Source: Rossellomorea sp. AcN35-11 (GTDB lineage: Bacteria > Bacillota > Bacilli > Bacillales > Bacillaceae_B). From it: a stretch of 64,000 bases of DNA. Made by a program: the position numbers and the translations under genes. The notes under the pieces are model-generated. The model was not told the DNA's origin and ran no database searches. It saw only the letters and a program-made list of their open reading frames with translations. The stretch lies in the NCBI GenBank assembly GCA_030388825.1, contig CP128835.1, positions 2,846,001-2,910,000 of the forward strand, written 5' to 3'. Position 1 is the first letter of the stretch. Each line of letters starts with the position of its first letter. Below, one piece after another: positions 35,713-45,876 of this stretch.

Positions 35713-35757
35713 GTCCGTCCCTTGATAAAGAAAGAGGGACGAGGGACGGACCTTTTT
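35713..35757 (+). terminator. Hairpin between proC and proB
   Basis: GTCCGTCCCT / AGGGACGGAC (35713-35722 and 35742-35751) followed by TTTTT. A GGACGGACC-containing palindrome of similar type recurs near 41918. Confidence 0.75.
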
Positions 35758-35772
35758 ACTAGGAGTGATTGA

Positions 35773-36888
35773 ATGTCCCAAAATAATCAGAAGAAACGTA
35801 TCGTCATTAAGATTGGAAGCAGTTCATTAACAAGTTTACATGGAGAGATGAGTCGCCGAAAGCTTGAGCGCCTGGTTGATGAAGTAGTCCGTTTAAAGGA
35901 TGACGGCCATGAAGTACTACTGGTTTCATCAGGGGCCGTGGCTGCCGGCTATCGTAAACTGGGTTGCTTGACACGTCCAAGCTCCCTGCCAGAGAAGCAG
36001 GCAGCTGCAGCTATCGGTCAAGGACTATTGATTGAAGCATATTCCGATCTGTTAATCTCAAACGGATACGTAGCTTCACAAATTCTCATCACTCGTAGTG
36101 ATTTTTCAGATGAAGACCGATACAACAATGCAAGAAACACCATTAATGTCCTTCTTGAAAGAGGAATCATTCCAATTGTAAATGAAAATGATACAGTAAC
36201 AATTGACCGACTGAAATTTGGAGATAATGATACCCTTTCTGCAAAAGTTGCTGCATTGGTGGATGCTGATCAACTCATCATTCTGTCTGATATCGATGGG
36301 TTATATGATTCGGATCCAAGGAAAAATCCAGATGCTAAACTGCTGGAATGTGTAACGGAGATTACCGAAGAGATCGAAGATATGGCAGGGGAACCGGGAA
36401 GTGCCGTTGGAACCGGTGGGATGAGGTCTAAGATCGATGCATTCAAGATTACGATGGCCTCAGGCATCCCCGCATTTCTTGGGAAGTCAGGAAACAGCAA
36501 TATTATTTATGACGCTGTTCAACATACAGCCAAAGGGACCTACTTTGAATCCGAAGAAGATTCCGTTAATCTTGATTCGAAAAAGCAGTGGATCGCATTC
36601 AATTCAGGCCCAGAAGGTGAAATCACCATTGATGCAAGTGCGAAAGAACGTATTTTAGAACAAAAGGAAAGCCTGACGATAGAAGACATCTATGCAGTAA
36701 ATGGTCGATTCGATAAAGGTGCGGTTGTAAGAATTCTTGATCATCAAAACGAAGAAATCGGGTTGGGCATGGTCAATTTCCGCTCTGGGAACCTCAAAAA
36801 TCCAACTAACATTAAGTCCGATCAAATTGCAGTTGAAATTGATCACTTAGTGTGCCACGTAGAAGTTCCGATTCCAGTAGGTGTATAA
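35773..36888 (+). CDS. proB: Glutamate 5-kinase
   Basis: 371 residues. Amino-acid kinase domain with RIVIKIGSSSLTS, LVSSGAVAAGY, NENDTVTIDRLKFGDNDTLSA and GTGGMRSKIDAFKIT, followed by a C-terminal PUA domain (NGRFDKGAVVRILDHQNEEIG). First enzyme of proline synthesis. The AGGAGTGATTGA site precedes its ATG. Confidence 0.95.
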   Translation: MSQNNQKKRIVIKIGSSSLTSLHGEMSRRKLERLVDEVVRLKDDGHEVLLVSSGAVAAGYRKLGCLTRPSSLPEKQAAAAIGQGLLIEAYSDLLISNGYVASQILITRSDFSDEDRYNNARNTINVLLERGIIPIVNENDTVTIDRLKFGDNDTLSAKVAALVDADQLIILSDIDGLYDSDPRKNPDAKLLECVTEITEEIEDMAGEPGSAVGTGGMRSKIDAFKITMASGIPAFLGKSGNSNIIYDAVQHTAKGTYFESEEDSVNLDSKKQWIAFNSGPEGEITIDASAKERILEQKESLTIEDIYAVNGRFDKGAVVRILDHQNEEIGLGMVNFRSGNLKNPTNIKSDQIAVEIDHLVCHVEVPIPVGV

Positions 36889-37000
36889 TACAAGAAATTT
36901 TCTTTTTTGTATCATTCCGTTCAAGGATGAATGGTAAATATATTCGATAAAAGGATTGAAAACGTCGATTTTGACTTTGAAAATAATCAGGAGGTATTTG

Positions 37001-38263
37001 ATGACTTTAACTATTGAGAAAACTGATGTGAAAAAGCAAGCAATACTAGCCAAGAATGCGGCAAGAACTCTAAGTATGCTGACGACGGCTCAAAAAAATA
37101 AGGCTCTTCATATCCTTGCCGATCATTTAGAAGGAAATTATGAATATATTCTGGAGCAAAATGAAAAAGACCTTGAAAGAGGCCGGGGAAAAGGTTTTGA
37201 AGCAGCATTTATGGATCGATTGTCCTTAAGTAAAGAACGGATTAAGGATTTTGCAGATGGTCTGCGTCAAGTGGCTGAATTAGATGATCCTACCGGAAAA
37301 ATCGTATCTGATTGGACTCTTGAGAATCAACTTCAAGTGCAAAAAGTGACGGTTCCACTTGGTGTCATTGGTATGATCTATGAAGCCCGCCCGAATGTAA
37401 CGGTTGATGCAACAGGGTTGGCTCTGAAATCAGGAAATGCCATTGTCTTAAAAGGTGGTTCAAATGCCATTACATCCAACAAAGCCATTGTTGACGTCAT
37501 GCATGAAGCATTGGAAAAGACAGATATCCCGAAAGAAGCAGTACAATTCATCAATACGACAGACAGGGAAGCAACAAGTCAACTATTTACTATGAAAGAG
37601 TATATCGATGTCTTAATCCCGAGGGGTGGTGGGGCATTGATCAATGCAGTTGTCAATCATGCGACTGTACCGGTACTGGAGACGGGAGTAGGGAACTGTC
37701 ATATATATATTGACAAAGAAGCACAGGTGGAAAAAGCACTGAATATCCTCATCAATGCCAAGACAGACCGCCCAGCTGTATGTAATGCTGCTGAAACGGT
37801 TATTCTTCATGAAGACTGGTTTAATGAAAATAAGCATGCTTTTGTCGAAAAGCTTAAAGAGTTCAACGTGTCCATTCATGGAGATGCAAGTGTAGTTGAA
37901 GCCATACAAGACGCGAAGCTTGCTGGAGAAGAGGACTGGGCAAATGAATATCTCAGTCTGGATATTGCTGTGAAAGTAGTTTCTTCATTGGATGAAGCTG
38001 TTGATCATATTGAACAATACGGTACAAAGCACTCTGAAGCCATTGTGACAGAAAACCATGACACGGCGAAAAAATTCATGATGCTTGTGGATGCTGCCGC
38101 TCTATATCATAATGCGTCTACCCGTTTTACGGATGGTGGAGCATTAGGATTCGGAGCTGAGATTGGTATTTCCACCCAGAAATTGCATGCGAGAGGACCG
38201 ATGGGCCTACCTGCATTAACAACCATCAAATATATGATGCACGGAACAGGCCAAACGAGATAA
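37001..38263 (+). CDS. proA: Glutamate-5-semialdehyde dehydrogenase (gamma-glutamyl phosphate reductase)
   Basis: 420 residues of the aldehyde dehydrogenase superfamily. VTVPLGVIGMIYEARPNVTVDATGLALKSGNAIVLKGG, the catalytic Cys region RPAVCNAAETVI and LGFGAEIGISTQKLHARGPMGL are diagnostic. ATG 37001 follows AGGAGGT. Upstream in-frame starts lack a site. Confidence 0.95.
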   Translation: MTLTIEKTDVKKQAILAKNAARTLSMLTTAQKNKALHILADHLEGNYEYILEQNEKDLERGRGKGFEAAFMDRLSLSKERIKDFADGLRQVAELDDPTGKIVSDWTLENQLQVQKVTVPLGVIGMIYEARPNVTVDATGLALKSGNAIVLKGGSNAITSNKAIVDVMHEALEKTDIPKEAVQFINTTDREATSQLFTMKEYIDVLIPRGGGALINAVVNHATVPVLETGVGNCHIYIDKEAQVEKALNILINAKTDRPAVCNAAETVILHEDWFNENKHAFVEKLKEFNVSIHGDASVVEAIQDAKLAGEEDWANEYLSLDIAVKVVSSLDEAVDHIEQYGTKHSEAIVTENHDTAKKFMMLVDAAALYHNASTRFTDGGALGFGAEIGISTQKLHARGPMGLPALTTIKYMMHGTGQTR

Positions 38264-38273
38264 TATTATTAAT

Positions 38274-38363
38274 AAACGCTTGAGGAAGGGTACCGACCCC
38301 CGAAAGTTAGAGTTAAAAATCTAACTTTCGGGGGTAACGACCAAGTCCTCAAGCGTTTTTTTC
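38274..38363. terminator. Nested double hairpin, bidirectional terminator
   Basis: Outer arms AAACGCTTGAGGA / TCCTCAAGCGTTT enclose a second stem ACCCCCGAAAGTTAGA / TCTAACTTTCGGGGGT. A T run follows at the right end. Confidence 0.85.
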
Positions 38364-38370
38364 GTACCAT

Positions 38371-39129
38371 TTATGGTCCGGGATGTATTTCTTCCCCAAT
38401 AAATTCTTTCAATCCCCGAATGGTGTGAACTTCCTGCTTATAACAGATTTTCAATAGTTTTTCAAAAATTTCTGCTGTCATGATGGCATCATTCAGAGCA
38501 TGATGCCTAGCCCTATGGTCAATGTCGAACATCTTTACAAGCACGTCCAAATAACAATCATCCTTGTCCATTAATCCATTGGCAAGTGAAAAAGAGTCTA
38601 CATACTCAGGGTTAAATGAAGGCAGCTGCCATTTGTCGATCCGCTTTTGAAGAAAGTTAATATCAAAACTCGCAGGATGGGCAACAAGGATCGTTCCTTT
38701 ACTGAATTCTAAAAAGCGCTCCAGTCCAACCGGAAGGGTAACTCCATTCATAAAGTCTTTGCGCCTAAGGCCCGTAAACCGCTTCGTATGTCCGGAAACA
38801 GTTTGAAGGGGGTCGATCACCTGATAGAATGTGTCCTGACTCTGAACCTCTCCTTCTTTAACCTTGATTGCACCAATGGAGATGATTTCATCTCCGACCT
38901 CTGGAAAAAAGCCGGTTGTCTCTAAATCAAAGATGGTAAAGGTACAATCAAACAAATGTTTTTGTTGAAGTGTTGGTTTTTCCTCTTCGAATTCCTTAAG
39001 TGTCCGGGATAATTTATGATACGAGAGTTTCTCTTTTTCTTTTTTAACCTGGAAGCGAAAAATGAATTGCTGCCATAAGTAATATTTCAAAATGCGGTAC
39101 CCCACATTGATTCCAATATTATTCATCAA
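38371..39129 (-). CDS. DnaQ-like 3'-5' exonuclease
   Basis: 252 residues. ExoI motif FTIFDLETTGFFPEVGDEIISIGA, ExoII VAHPASFDINFLQKRI and ExoIII HHALNDAIMTAEIF give the DEDDh active site. The N-terminal ~60 residues are a basic helical extension. It overlaps the DUF294 gene by four bases (ATGA), and this pairing recurs in bacteria. Confidence 0.9.
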   Translation of the reverse strand: MMNNIGINVGYRILKYYLWQQFIFRFQVKKEKEKLSYHKLSRTLKEFEEEKPTLQQKHLFDCTFTIFDLETTGFFPEVGDEIISIGAIKVKEGEVQSQDTFYQVIDPLQTVSGHTKRFTGLRRKDFMNGVTLPVGLERFLEFSKGTILVAHPASFDINFLQKRIDKWQLPSFNPEYVDSFSLANGLMDKDDCYLDVLVKMFDIDHRARHHALNDAIMTAEIFEKLLKICYKQEVHTIRGLKEFIGEEIHPGP

Positions 39130-41042
39130 ACCACCCGGTTCCTGTTAAAACTGATTTCCATCACCTGCTGAAGTCGGTTCGCGATTTGTATGGATTCCTT
39201 TAACTTTTGACGATCCTCTTTCGAAAGGGTGCGCACATCAATATCGTTCGTTAAGGGCTTTCCTTCTTTCAGTTCAAGAAGGTTCTGTTTTGTCCTGAGA
39301 GTGAGGAGAATATGCATGGCTGTTTTCACATTTTCAGCATCTCTTGGATGGAAGGCCTGCATCTTCTTTAATGCCTGGACCCTCTTAATGGTATTGACTT
39401 CCTTGATTCCGTACTTCACGGAATGGATTCGAATCATATTGACGATTTGAAGGAGTCCCGATTTTTTAATATTGAACAAATGATTCCTTGGTTTTAGATT
39501 TACCCGTCCGAGTGGACCGACAGGGAGTTTGAAACGTAGGGCGTCTTTTCTTAATAACTGTTGCATATTAAGGGACCGTTTCGATTTTTCCGCTAAATAC
39601 GACCTGATTTCTTCAGCAATGGAGTAATCTCCATAAATAGGACGGAAATCATAAAACATGGTGATGTTTTGTACCTCCTGGGCATCCATTTCATAAAGCC
39701 ACTCATCGATTGCTTTTTTCCAATCTGTATAGGATCGTTTCCATTTCTGCTCTTTGGCCATGATTCCCCCTGTGCATTCTGGAAAACCGCATGCTGAAAG
39801 CTTATAATTCAGTTTTTCTGTAAATGCCTGGAAATAGGCGTCGACTCTATTAAGGTCTGACAAGTGATTATAATCATCGAGTATGATGCCATTATCCTGA
39901 TCGGTATGGAAGCCTTGTTCACTTCTACCTTGACTGCCCATAACGATGAAGCAATAATTGATGGGAGCGGAACCAAGGCCTTCCTGGCGCATTTCTCTTT
40001 CCGTCAGTTGAATGATCTTGCGATGAAGGCGATCATTATAGTTTGATATCACTTCACAAATATCGTAGCCGAAACTATCCTGCAGGAGCAGATCGTGGAT
40101 GAACTGTTGAAAGGTGATGCTTTTCACCGTGGCAAGCTCTACGAGTTCATCGTTGCTAACAGCCTTTTGAATCCGGTAAGACAGGTCCAGATAATTGGAG
40201 TCCTGAATGTTAAGAAACGATGTACTGGTGAGAACGCCCACAACCACATCATTTCGGATGATCGGTACGAAATCCACCTCTTCATGTTTAAAGTAAGAAA
40301 GTGCTTCATAGGCAAAGGATTCATCACGGATCCAAAAAGGTTTTTTCTTCATCCAGTCCTTGACTGACTCACTGAAACTGGGATTTCCAACATAAGAAAG
40401 GATTTCTCGCTGAGTAAGAATGCCGTGCATTTTATTCTTATGATCGACTACGACTAGACCATATGTATCTTCTTCCTTCATTTTCTTTGCTGCATCAAGA
40501 ACCGTTGCATCCTCATGGATGAAAGTGGGGCGATCCATTAATGTATGGACCTTGGTACGAAACAGACTGATGTTTTCGTCGTCCTTATCAGTGGCAGATT
40601 TCGATTTGATTTCATCGTACAGTGTTTTCATCCTATTTCCGATGCTTTCGAAAATGATCTTTGAGAAGTCATTATTCTTGGTCATAATCTCCAATAGTCG
40701 ATCTTTTCGGATTCGGAATACTGTGCAATCTTCCATTGCCTGTACGGAGAAAGTCATTTCCCCGCTTGTAAGCATAATCATGATTCCGATCAAGTCCCCA
40801 GGGTAATAGAACCTTAGGGAATATTGCTTCCCGCTGGAACGATGCAGTACATTTTTCGCAAGTCCCGACACAAGGAAATAAATATCAAGTTCTTCTACTG
40901 TTTCATCTTCATGAAAAAGGAATTCACCCTTTTTGAAGGTTGTGTATTTAGAACCGGAAATAACGTAATCCAATTGTTCAGTGGTGAGTACATCGAAGGG
41001 ATAGTGATCCCGTATAATTTGTAACAATTCCTGCTGGTTCAT
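39126..41042 (-). CDS. cNMP-binding / CBS / DUF294 putative nucleotidyltransferase signalling protein
   Basis: About 638 residues: an N-terminal cyclic-nucleotide-binding-like domain (FKKGEFLFHEDETVEELDIYFLVSGLAK...FYYPGDLIG), a CBS pair (RPTFIHEDATVLDAAKKMKEE; DFVPIIRNDVVVGVLTSTSF), a DUF294 nucleotidyltransferase-like domain (CFIVMGSQGRSEQGFHTDQDNGII) and a DUF294_C helical tail. The GS and DxD residues of a nucleotidyltransferase are present. Start chosen at ATG 41042 because GGGAGGT precedes it; upstream in-frame codons have no site. Confidence 0.9.
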   Translation of the reverse strand: MNQQELLQIIRDHYPFDVLTTEQLDYVISGSKYTTFKKGEFLFHEDETVEELDIYFLVSGLAKNVLHRSSGKQYSLRFYYPGDLIGIMIMLTSGEMTFSVQAMEDCTVFRIRKDRLLEIMTKNNDFSKIIFESIGNRMKTLYDEIKSKSATDKDDENISLFRTKVHTLMDRPTFIHEDATVLDAAKKMKEEDTYGLVVVDHKNKMHGILTQREILSYVGNPSFSESVKDWMKKKPFWIRDESFAYEALSYFKHEEVDFVPIIRNDVVVGVLTSTSFLNIQDSNYLDLSYRIQKAVSNDELVELATVKSITFQQFIHDLLLQDSFGYDICEVISNYNDRLHRKIIQLTEREMRQEGLGSAPINYCFIVMGSQGRSEQGFHTDQDNGIILDDYNHLSDLNRVDAYFQAFTEKLNYKLSACGFPECTGGIMAKEQKWKRSYTDWKKAIDEWLYEMDAQEVQNITMFYDFRPIYGDYSIAEEIRSYLAEKSKRSLNMQQLLRKDALRFKLPVGPLGRVNLKPRNHLFNIKKSGLLQIVNMIRIHSVKYGIKEVNTIKRVQALKKMQAFHPRDAENVKTAMHILLTLRTKQNLLELKEGKPLTNDIDVRTLSKEDRQKLKESIQIANRLQQVMEISFNRNRVV

Positions 41043-41214
41043 CCAATACCTCCCGTGCTCATTCGTCCCATAGTACTTTATCATAGAATTCCCCATATTG
41101 AAAACGGTCAAACAGGCATTGCTGTTACATTAACATCTTATGAAGGCTGTAGTATTTCAGAGTCTCCTGCGCTTCAATGTAGCACCCTTTTTTCGTCAGA
41201 ATGGGATTAGGAAA

Positions 41215-41240
41215 GAGCCTCATGGATATCCATGAGGCTC
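41215..41240 (-). terminator. Terminator of the HAD phosphatase gene
   Basis: Perfect palindrome of GAGCCTCATGGAT and its complement just after the minus-strand stop, followed by a short T tract. Confidence 0.7.
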
Positions 41241-41249
41241 CTGAAAGAC

Positions 41250-41780
41250 TTACTGATTTGAGATGATGAATTCGGCAGCTTCCAATAAATTGAGAAATGT
41301 GTGATCGGCATTGTTTGAAGGAGGGGAAGAGGCTCCCAATAAGATAGTCAAGCATCCAGCTTTGCGGCCGGCTTCAATATCAACCTCTCGGTCACCTATC
41401 ATATAGGAATGGTGGAAATCCACATCATATTTTTCGGCCAGGTTTAAAAGCATACCCGCTTCAGGCTTTCTGCATTCACACCCCTCATGTGGTTTGTGCG
41501 TGCAGGAGGAAACTTCCTGAATGAAACCGCCGGCTCTTTGAATTTCGTTCACCATATGATCGTGAATGGATTGGAGTTGTGCGTGTGAAAGATACCCTAA
41601 TCCGACTCCACCCTGATTGGTAACGATGAATAATAGATATCCGGAATCACTCAGTAATTTAATGGCTTCCAGAGCACCATCCAGGAAATAAAATTGATCA
41701 GGTCGATTAACGAATGTCACTCTCTTCGTTTTTACCTCATTGATTACTCCGTCACGGTCAAGAAAAATAGCTTTTTTCAT
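41250..41780 (-). CDS. HAD-IIIA family phosphatase (GmhB-like)
   Basis: 176 residues. Motif I FLDRDGVINE, motif II IVTNQGGVG and motif IV MIGDREVDIEAGRKAG are present, with Cys/His zinc-site residues in SCTHKPHEGCECRKPEAGML, as in D-glycero-D-manno-heptose bisphosphate phosphatases. No heptose genes lie nearby, so the substrate is open. ATG 41780 follows AAGGAGG. Confidence 0.88.
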   Translation of the reverse strand: MKKAIFLDRDGVINEVKTKRVTFVNRPDQFYFLDGALEAIKLLSDSGYLLFIVTNQGGVGLGYLSHAQLQSIHDHMVNEIQRAGGFIQEVSSCTHKPHEGCECRKPEAGMLLNLAEKYDVDFHHSYMIGDREVDIEAGRKAGCLTILLGASSPPSNNADHTFLNLLEAAEFIISNQ

Positions 41781-41917
41781 CAACAAACCTCCTTATTCGA
41801 TATATTTCACCAATCATCATAAGTGTATGTCGTATTATGCGGTTTCCGAGGAAATAATGACAGATTATTCTGTCATTTATAGAAAGGATCACAGTATTGA
41901 ATGATCTTACTGATTTT

Positions 41918-41955
41918 ACAGGAGGGACGGACCTTTCAAAGGTCCGTCGTCCCCC
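41918..41955. repeat. GGACGGACC palindrome
   Basis: GGGACGGACCTTT / AAAGGTCCGTC(G)TCCC hairpin, similar in core to the one at 35713. It lies just beyond the methyltransferase gene and may serve as its terminator. Confidence 0.55.
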
Positions 41956-41961
41956 CCACAG

Positions 41962-43165
41962 TTATAACTTTTTAATAAAGGCGACTTTAAGGTAATCACT
42001 TTGTTTGTATTGAGTGATGGTTTTAAAGTCTTCTGGAAGGGTGTATTCTTCTACTATTTTGTATTTTCCATTGGATTCTTTAAAGGCAGTGTCAATAAAG
42101 TTCTTGAACTTCTTCATATTGAAGGTACTGCAATTAGTGGATGCCACAATGACTCCGTTCTTTTCAGTGATGGCAATGGCTTCTTTCAATAAATCTTTAT
42201 AATCCTTTGCAGCCACTGAACGTATGTTTCTTGGATCGGGCAAAGCTGGGTGGATCAAGGATCACAAGGTCAAAGGTAAGTTCCTTCTTCACTGCATACT
42301 TAAAGTATTTAAAAACATCTTCGACTATGATATTTTGTGCTTCGTAATCGATGCCGTTAATACTGAATTGTTCAATTGTTTTACTTAAACTGCGATTAGC
42401 AAGGTCCACACTTGTAGTCTCGACTGCACCGCCAAGGGCAGCGAAAACAGAGAATGCTCCAGTGTAAGAGAAAGTATTCAAAACACGTTTCCCTTCAGAA
42501 TAAGAGTCCCTGATCCGTTTTCGTACTTCGCGCTGATCAAGGAATACACCCACCATTGCCCCGTCGTTTAAATAGACCGCAAATTGCACGCCATTTTCTT
42601 TGACAAGGAGGGGAAATGTAGGCCGGGTTCCTTCGACGAAATCATCTTCTTCCACATATTTGCCTTCCTGTGCAAAACGTTTCTTCTGATAGATCCCTTT
42701 GTAGTCTGTTAATTCCTTTAACGATTGCAGGAAATCTTCCTTAAAGGAGTATGCCCCTTTTGAATACCATTGAACGAGGTAATAACCGTCAAAGTAATCA
42801 ATGGTGATGCCCCCAAATCCGTCTCCTTCTCCATTAAAAAGCCGAAACGCAGTTGTATCTTCATCATAAAAGAAGTGAAGGCGTTGATTAATGGCAGTTT
42901 GAAGTTTTCTGTAGATAAAGTCCTTATCGATTGCTTCTTGTTCCTTAAAGCTGAAGAGCCAGCCGATTCCTTTGTTCTGTATGCCGAAATACCCTTTTCC
43001 GATAAAATCATTTTTATCGTCGACAAGCTTCAAAATGTCTCCTTCTTGTAATTGGTCAATAGGTGTTGTCACATTTTCTTTACTAAGGAGGGGGAGCCCT
43101 TTTCGGAATTGTTGTATGTATTTAGGGTTTGCCTTAATGATTCGTTCTTTTGTCAATTTACTCAT
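41962..43165 (-). CDS. Class I rRNA methyltransferase, RlmI/YwbD-like, with a +1 frameshift
   Basis: Restored length 400 residues. An N-terminal PUA-like part (QLQEGDILKLVDDKNDFIGKGYF), then GFGGITIDYFDGYYLVQWYSKG, LDQREVRKRI, the SAM motif RVLNTFSYTGAFSVFAALGG and catalytic ILDPPSFARSKKHTFS. There the frame breaks: removing one G of the pair at plus 42213-42214 restores HTFSAAKDYKDLLKEA and the C-terminal ASTNCSTFNMKKFKNFI. These enzymes methylate C5 of a 23S rRNA cytosine in E. coli (RlmI); the site here is inferred. Confidence 0.85.
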
Positions 43166-43224
43166 CCTCATCCTCAGGTATAGTCTTGTGTAGTATAGAA
43201 CGTATAGGAAGTTTACGCAACTAC

Positions 43225-43262
43225 ACAAAAAAATCCCCACACAGATTTGGATGCGTCTGAGT
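43225..43262 (-). terminator. Terminator of the DUF915 hydrolase
   Basis: On the minus strand an imperfect TCCCTAC..CAGA / TCTG..GTGGGGA hairpin followed by TTTTTTT. Confidence 0.65.
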
Positions 43263-43273
43263 AGGGACGAGGG

Positions 43274-44107
43274 TCATTTACCCCATAAATAATCACCAAC
43301 AAGCCGGTCTACCTTTATCGTTTCGTGTAGACCGCTATGGGAAATGGATGGATCGTATACAATCCTCGATTGAAAGTGGTTTTTTTCGAAAAGTGATTGA
43401 CTGGCTACAGCACTTTGAACATTTACCACATCATCACCAGAACCTGCAATGGATAATACCTGTATATGAGAAGGTATGAAATGACGGTTCCTATACAATT
43501 CCTTCAAAGCGCGTGAGTCAGGCTTCAAGTCGATCACGGCCGCGCCTGTATTGATTTGATCATAAGATTCCTTCGTCACTCCCTGGAAGGGGGTGGCAAT
43601 CGAAATGAATTTATGTGTTTTAGGTACAAAGGAATGATCTTTCGTATTTTCAAAGTATTTCGCAGTGGCAAGACCTCCCATAGAGTGCCCAATGATGTTC
43701 ACTGTTGATATGTCAAATTGATGATGTAATAGCTTCATGGCATTTTCAAGCCAGATTGCCTGCTTTTCCAATGAAGCACGATTATCTTCAAATACGACTT
43801 GAACGAGTGGGGGAGAAGCAGGGGTTGTGGATAAGAATCCTTTATAGTCCACACTCCCATTCTCAGACACATAGATCTCCAACGTTTTTTGGCCCCAGCC
43901 ATGCTCGTCTTCAAATCGTGCCAACATCGTCCGGAAGGAATTATAGGTTCCTTTGTATCCGTGTACAAAGACTGTAGGGTATTTTTCTTCAGCGGTTAAC
44001 GGCTTTTCACTGGACTGTACATTCGTCGTCCGGAAAATGATATATATAGTAAAGAAAGTGAGAATGATGCCACTCCATAAAAAACGATGTTTATGATTGA
44101 TTGACAA
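43274..44107 (-). CDS. Alpha/beta hydrolase, DUF915 family, secreted or anchored
   Basis: 277 residues with one N-terminal transmembrane or signal segment, then an alpha/beta hydrolase domain: TVFVHGYKGTYNSFRTML, the nucleophile elbow IIGHSMGGLAT, and a likely catalytic His in ISHSGLHET near the end. Substrate unknown; probable extracytoplasmic lipase/esterase. Confidence 0.86.
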   Translation of the reverse strand: MSINHKHRFLWSGIILTFFTIYIIFRTTNVQSSEKPLTAEEKYPTVFVHGYKGTYNSFRTMLARFEDEHGWGQKTLEIYVSENGSVDYKGFLSTTPASPPLVQVVFEDNRASLEKQAIWLENAMKLLHHQFDISTVNIIGHSMGGLATAKYFENTKDHSFVPKTHKFISIATPFQGVTKESYDQINTGAAVIDLKPDSRALKELYRNRHFIPSHIQVLSIAGSGDDVVNVQSAVASQSLFEKNHFQSRIVYDPSISHSGLHETIKVDRLVGDYLWGK

Positions 44108-44256
44108 GAAAATCTCTCCTTATTAAAAGCTATGCTTCTATTGTAAAGGAATCGTAAAGTATTGAATATGTTAAAAAAGAAATTTATTTGTCATATTAAA
44201 TGTAATTTTTTCCATTTAAAGAATCCTTCGGTCTGTGTAAGAAAATTTTCTTTCAA

Positions 44257-44290
44257 TAAAAAAAGACTTAAATGAAATCATTTAAGCCTT
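44257..44290 (-). terminator. Terminator of the M29 aminopeptidase gene
   Basis: On the minus strand CTTAAATGA / CATTTAAG followed by TCTTTTTTT. Confidence 0.75.
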
Positions 44291-44313
44291 CGGGATTATT
44301 CTTCCTTAGGTTT

Positions 44314-45552
44314 TCAGTTTTTAACCCAATCACCGGATTTAAATATGGGTTCGATGGTACCATCTTCCTTCTCGCCGTCAATGTCCAACTGATCCGATCC
44401 TATCATGAAATCGACATGAATCATGCTTTCATTAAATCCAATTTCCCTAAGTTGTTCAGTCGTCATCGTTTTACCATCTTTTACACACACAGGTAAAGCC
44501 CTTCCGAGAGCAATATGACATGAAGCATTTTCATCGAAAAGTGTGTTGTTGAAAATGATGTTTGTGTTAGAGATAGGTGAATGATGTGGAACCAACGCTA
44601 CCTCACCTAAATAGGAGGAGCCCTCATCTGTTTCCAGGAGATTCTTCAGGGTTTCATAACCTTCCTCAGCTGAAAATTCCACCACTTTACCGTTTTTAAA
44701 CGTCAGTGAGAAGTCTTTAATCAATGTCCCACTGTAGTTTAGCGGTTTTGTGCTTGAAACAGTTCCATTTACACCATATTTTTCAGGAATGGTAAACACT
44801 TCTTCTGTAGGAAGATTCGGGACAAATGGAGTTCCTTGATCATTCACGAACTGCGCACTGATCCATTTGGTTTGTGGATGGAATTCAATGGTAAGATCGG
44901 TTCCAGGACCTTTGTAATGAAGCTTTTTGTAATTTCTCTCATTTAAATGATTCGCGTTTTTATTCAACTCACTAATATGAGATTCCCATAGTGAAACGGT
45001 GTTCTCTTTGTCTGTTCTCGTTGTGTAGAATATATTTTCCCATAATTTATCGATTGCTTCATCTTGTGACAATTCCGGAAAAACAGTTCGAGCCCATTCT
45101 CCTGTTGGAAATGCAGCTATAAGCCAGCTTATTTTACCCCCTCCGATATATGCGGAAAAGTCCTGCATGGCTTCGGCGGAAGCCTTGTTCAAAATCGAGG
45201 CTTTTTTGGGGTCGATATCCTTTAATAACGCAGGATTCGGTGCTACTAAATTTAAGAGCGCTACGTTGTTCTCCGCCATTTCGATATAGCCTTTTGCTTT
45301 CCAGTGTGGGAATGCCTTCAATCCTTCTTCAGGAGATTTTTCTAAACGGATTCTCTTTAACTCTTCATCGTAGAAATCGGTTAAAACATTCAATGCTCCC
45401 TCTTCATATGCCTTTTCGGTTACAAGACGAACAAATTTATACGCTGTAATGGGTGCAGAAATCAGCAGTTCCTGATTCTTTTGGAGGTTCAGTCCAACCT
45501 TTATAATTAGGTCTGCATACCTTTCTAAATTTTGTTCAAATGATGGATTCAT
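44314..45552 (-). CDS. Aminopeptidase, M29 (AmpS/PepS/T) family
   Basis: 412 residues. Metal ligands are expected in EVALVPHHSPISNTN, CHIALGRALP and VHVDFMIGSDQLDIDG-like blocks near the C terminus (here IHVDFMIGSDQLDIDG), as in M29 peptidases, with TEEVFTIPEK in the middle. Cytosolic, two-metal enzyme with broad N-terminal specificity. Confidence 0.93.
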   Translation of the reverse strand: MNPSFEQNLERYADLIIKVGLNLQKNQELLISAPITAYKFVRLVTEKAYEEGALNVLTDFYDEELKRIRLEKSPEEGLKAFPHWKAKGYIEMAENNVALLNLVAPNPALLKDIDPKKASILNKASAEAMQDFSAYIGGGKISWLIAAFPTGEWARTVFPELSQDEAIDKLWENIFYTTRTDKENTVSLWESHISELNKNANHLNERNYKKLHYKGPGTDLTIEFHPQTKWISAQFVNDQGTPFVPNLPTEEVFTIPEKYGVNGTVSSTKPLNYSGTLIKDFSLTFKNGKVVEFSAEEGYETLKNLLETDEGSSYLGEVALVPHHSPISNTNIIFNNTLFDENASCHIALGRALPVCVKDGKTMTTEQLREIGFNESMIHVDFMIGSDQLDIDGEKEDGTIEPIFKSGDWVKN

Positions 45553-45876
45553 TTTTATTCCCCCTTAATATGTATTCAACCATAACTATATCTCTTTATT
45601 CAGAAAATTTCATGTAAATATTTATTGCTATTAAGTGATATTGCATTTAAAACGGTGTCCCGTAATGGTTATCAGCCTATTAGGGAAGAGGATCTCATTG
45701 TGGTCGTAGGGACTTTTCCTTTAAGGATCGTAGGCAGAAAGTTCATTTCACAGATGGGAGTGGAAAGGGATGTCATCTTGATTGGAACAGAGTCATTCCT
45801 CCTTACAGTGATACACCTAATAAGCTTACATGAATAGAAGAGGACCGTTCCTACAAAGGGCCGGTCCCGGTTTGTA
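45553..45876. other. Intergenic, no supported gene
   Basis: A 70-codon plus-strand ORF (45625-45837) has no ribosome-binding site and no recognisable family. The only feature is a GGACCG/CGGTCC hairpin at 45841-45870 that probably terminates the pheromone gene. Confidence 0.45.
45841..45870 (-). terminator. Hairpin after the pheromone gene
   Basis: GGACCG / CGGTCC with flanking GC pairs, followed on the minus strand by TCTTCTATTC. Confidence 0.6.

Noticed and set aside
45625-45837. 70-codon plus-strand ORF
   Set aside because: No ribosome-binding site and no recognisable domain; a resemblance to an RCK_C-type segment did not hold up.
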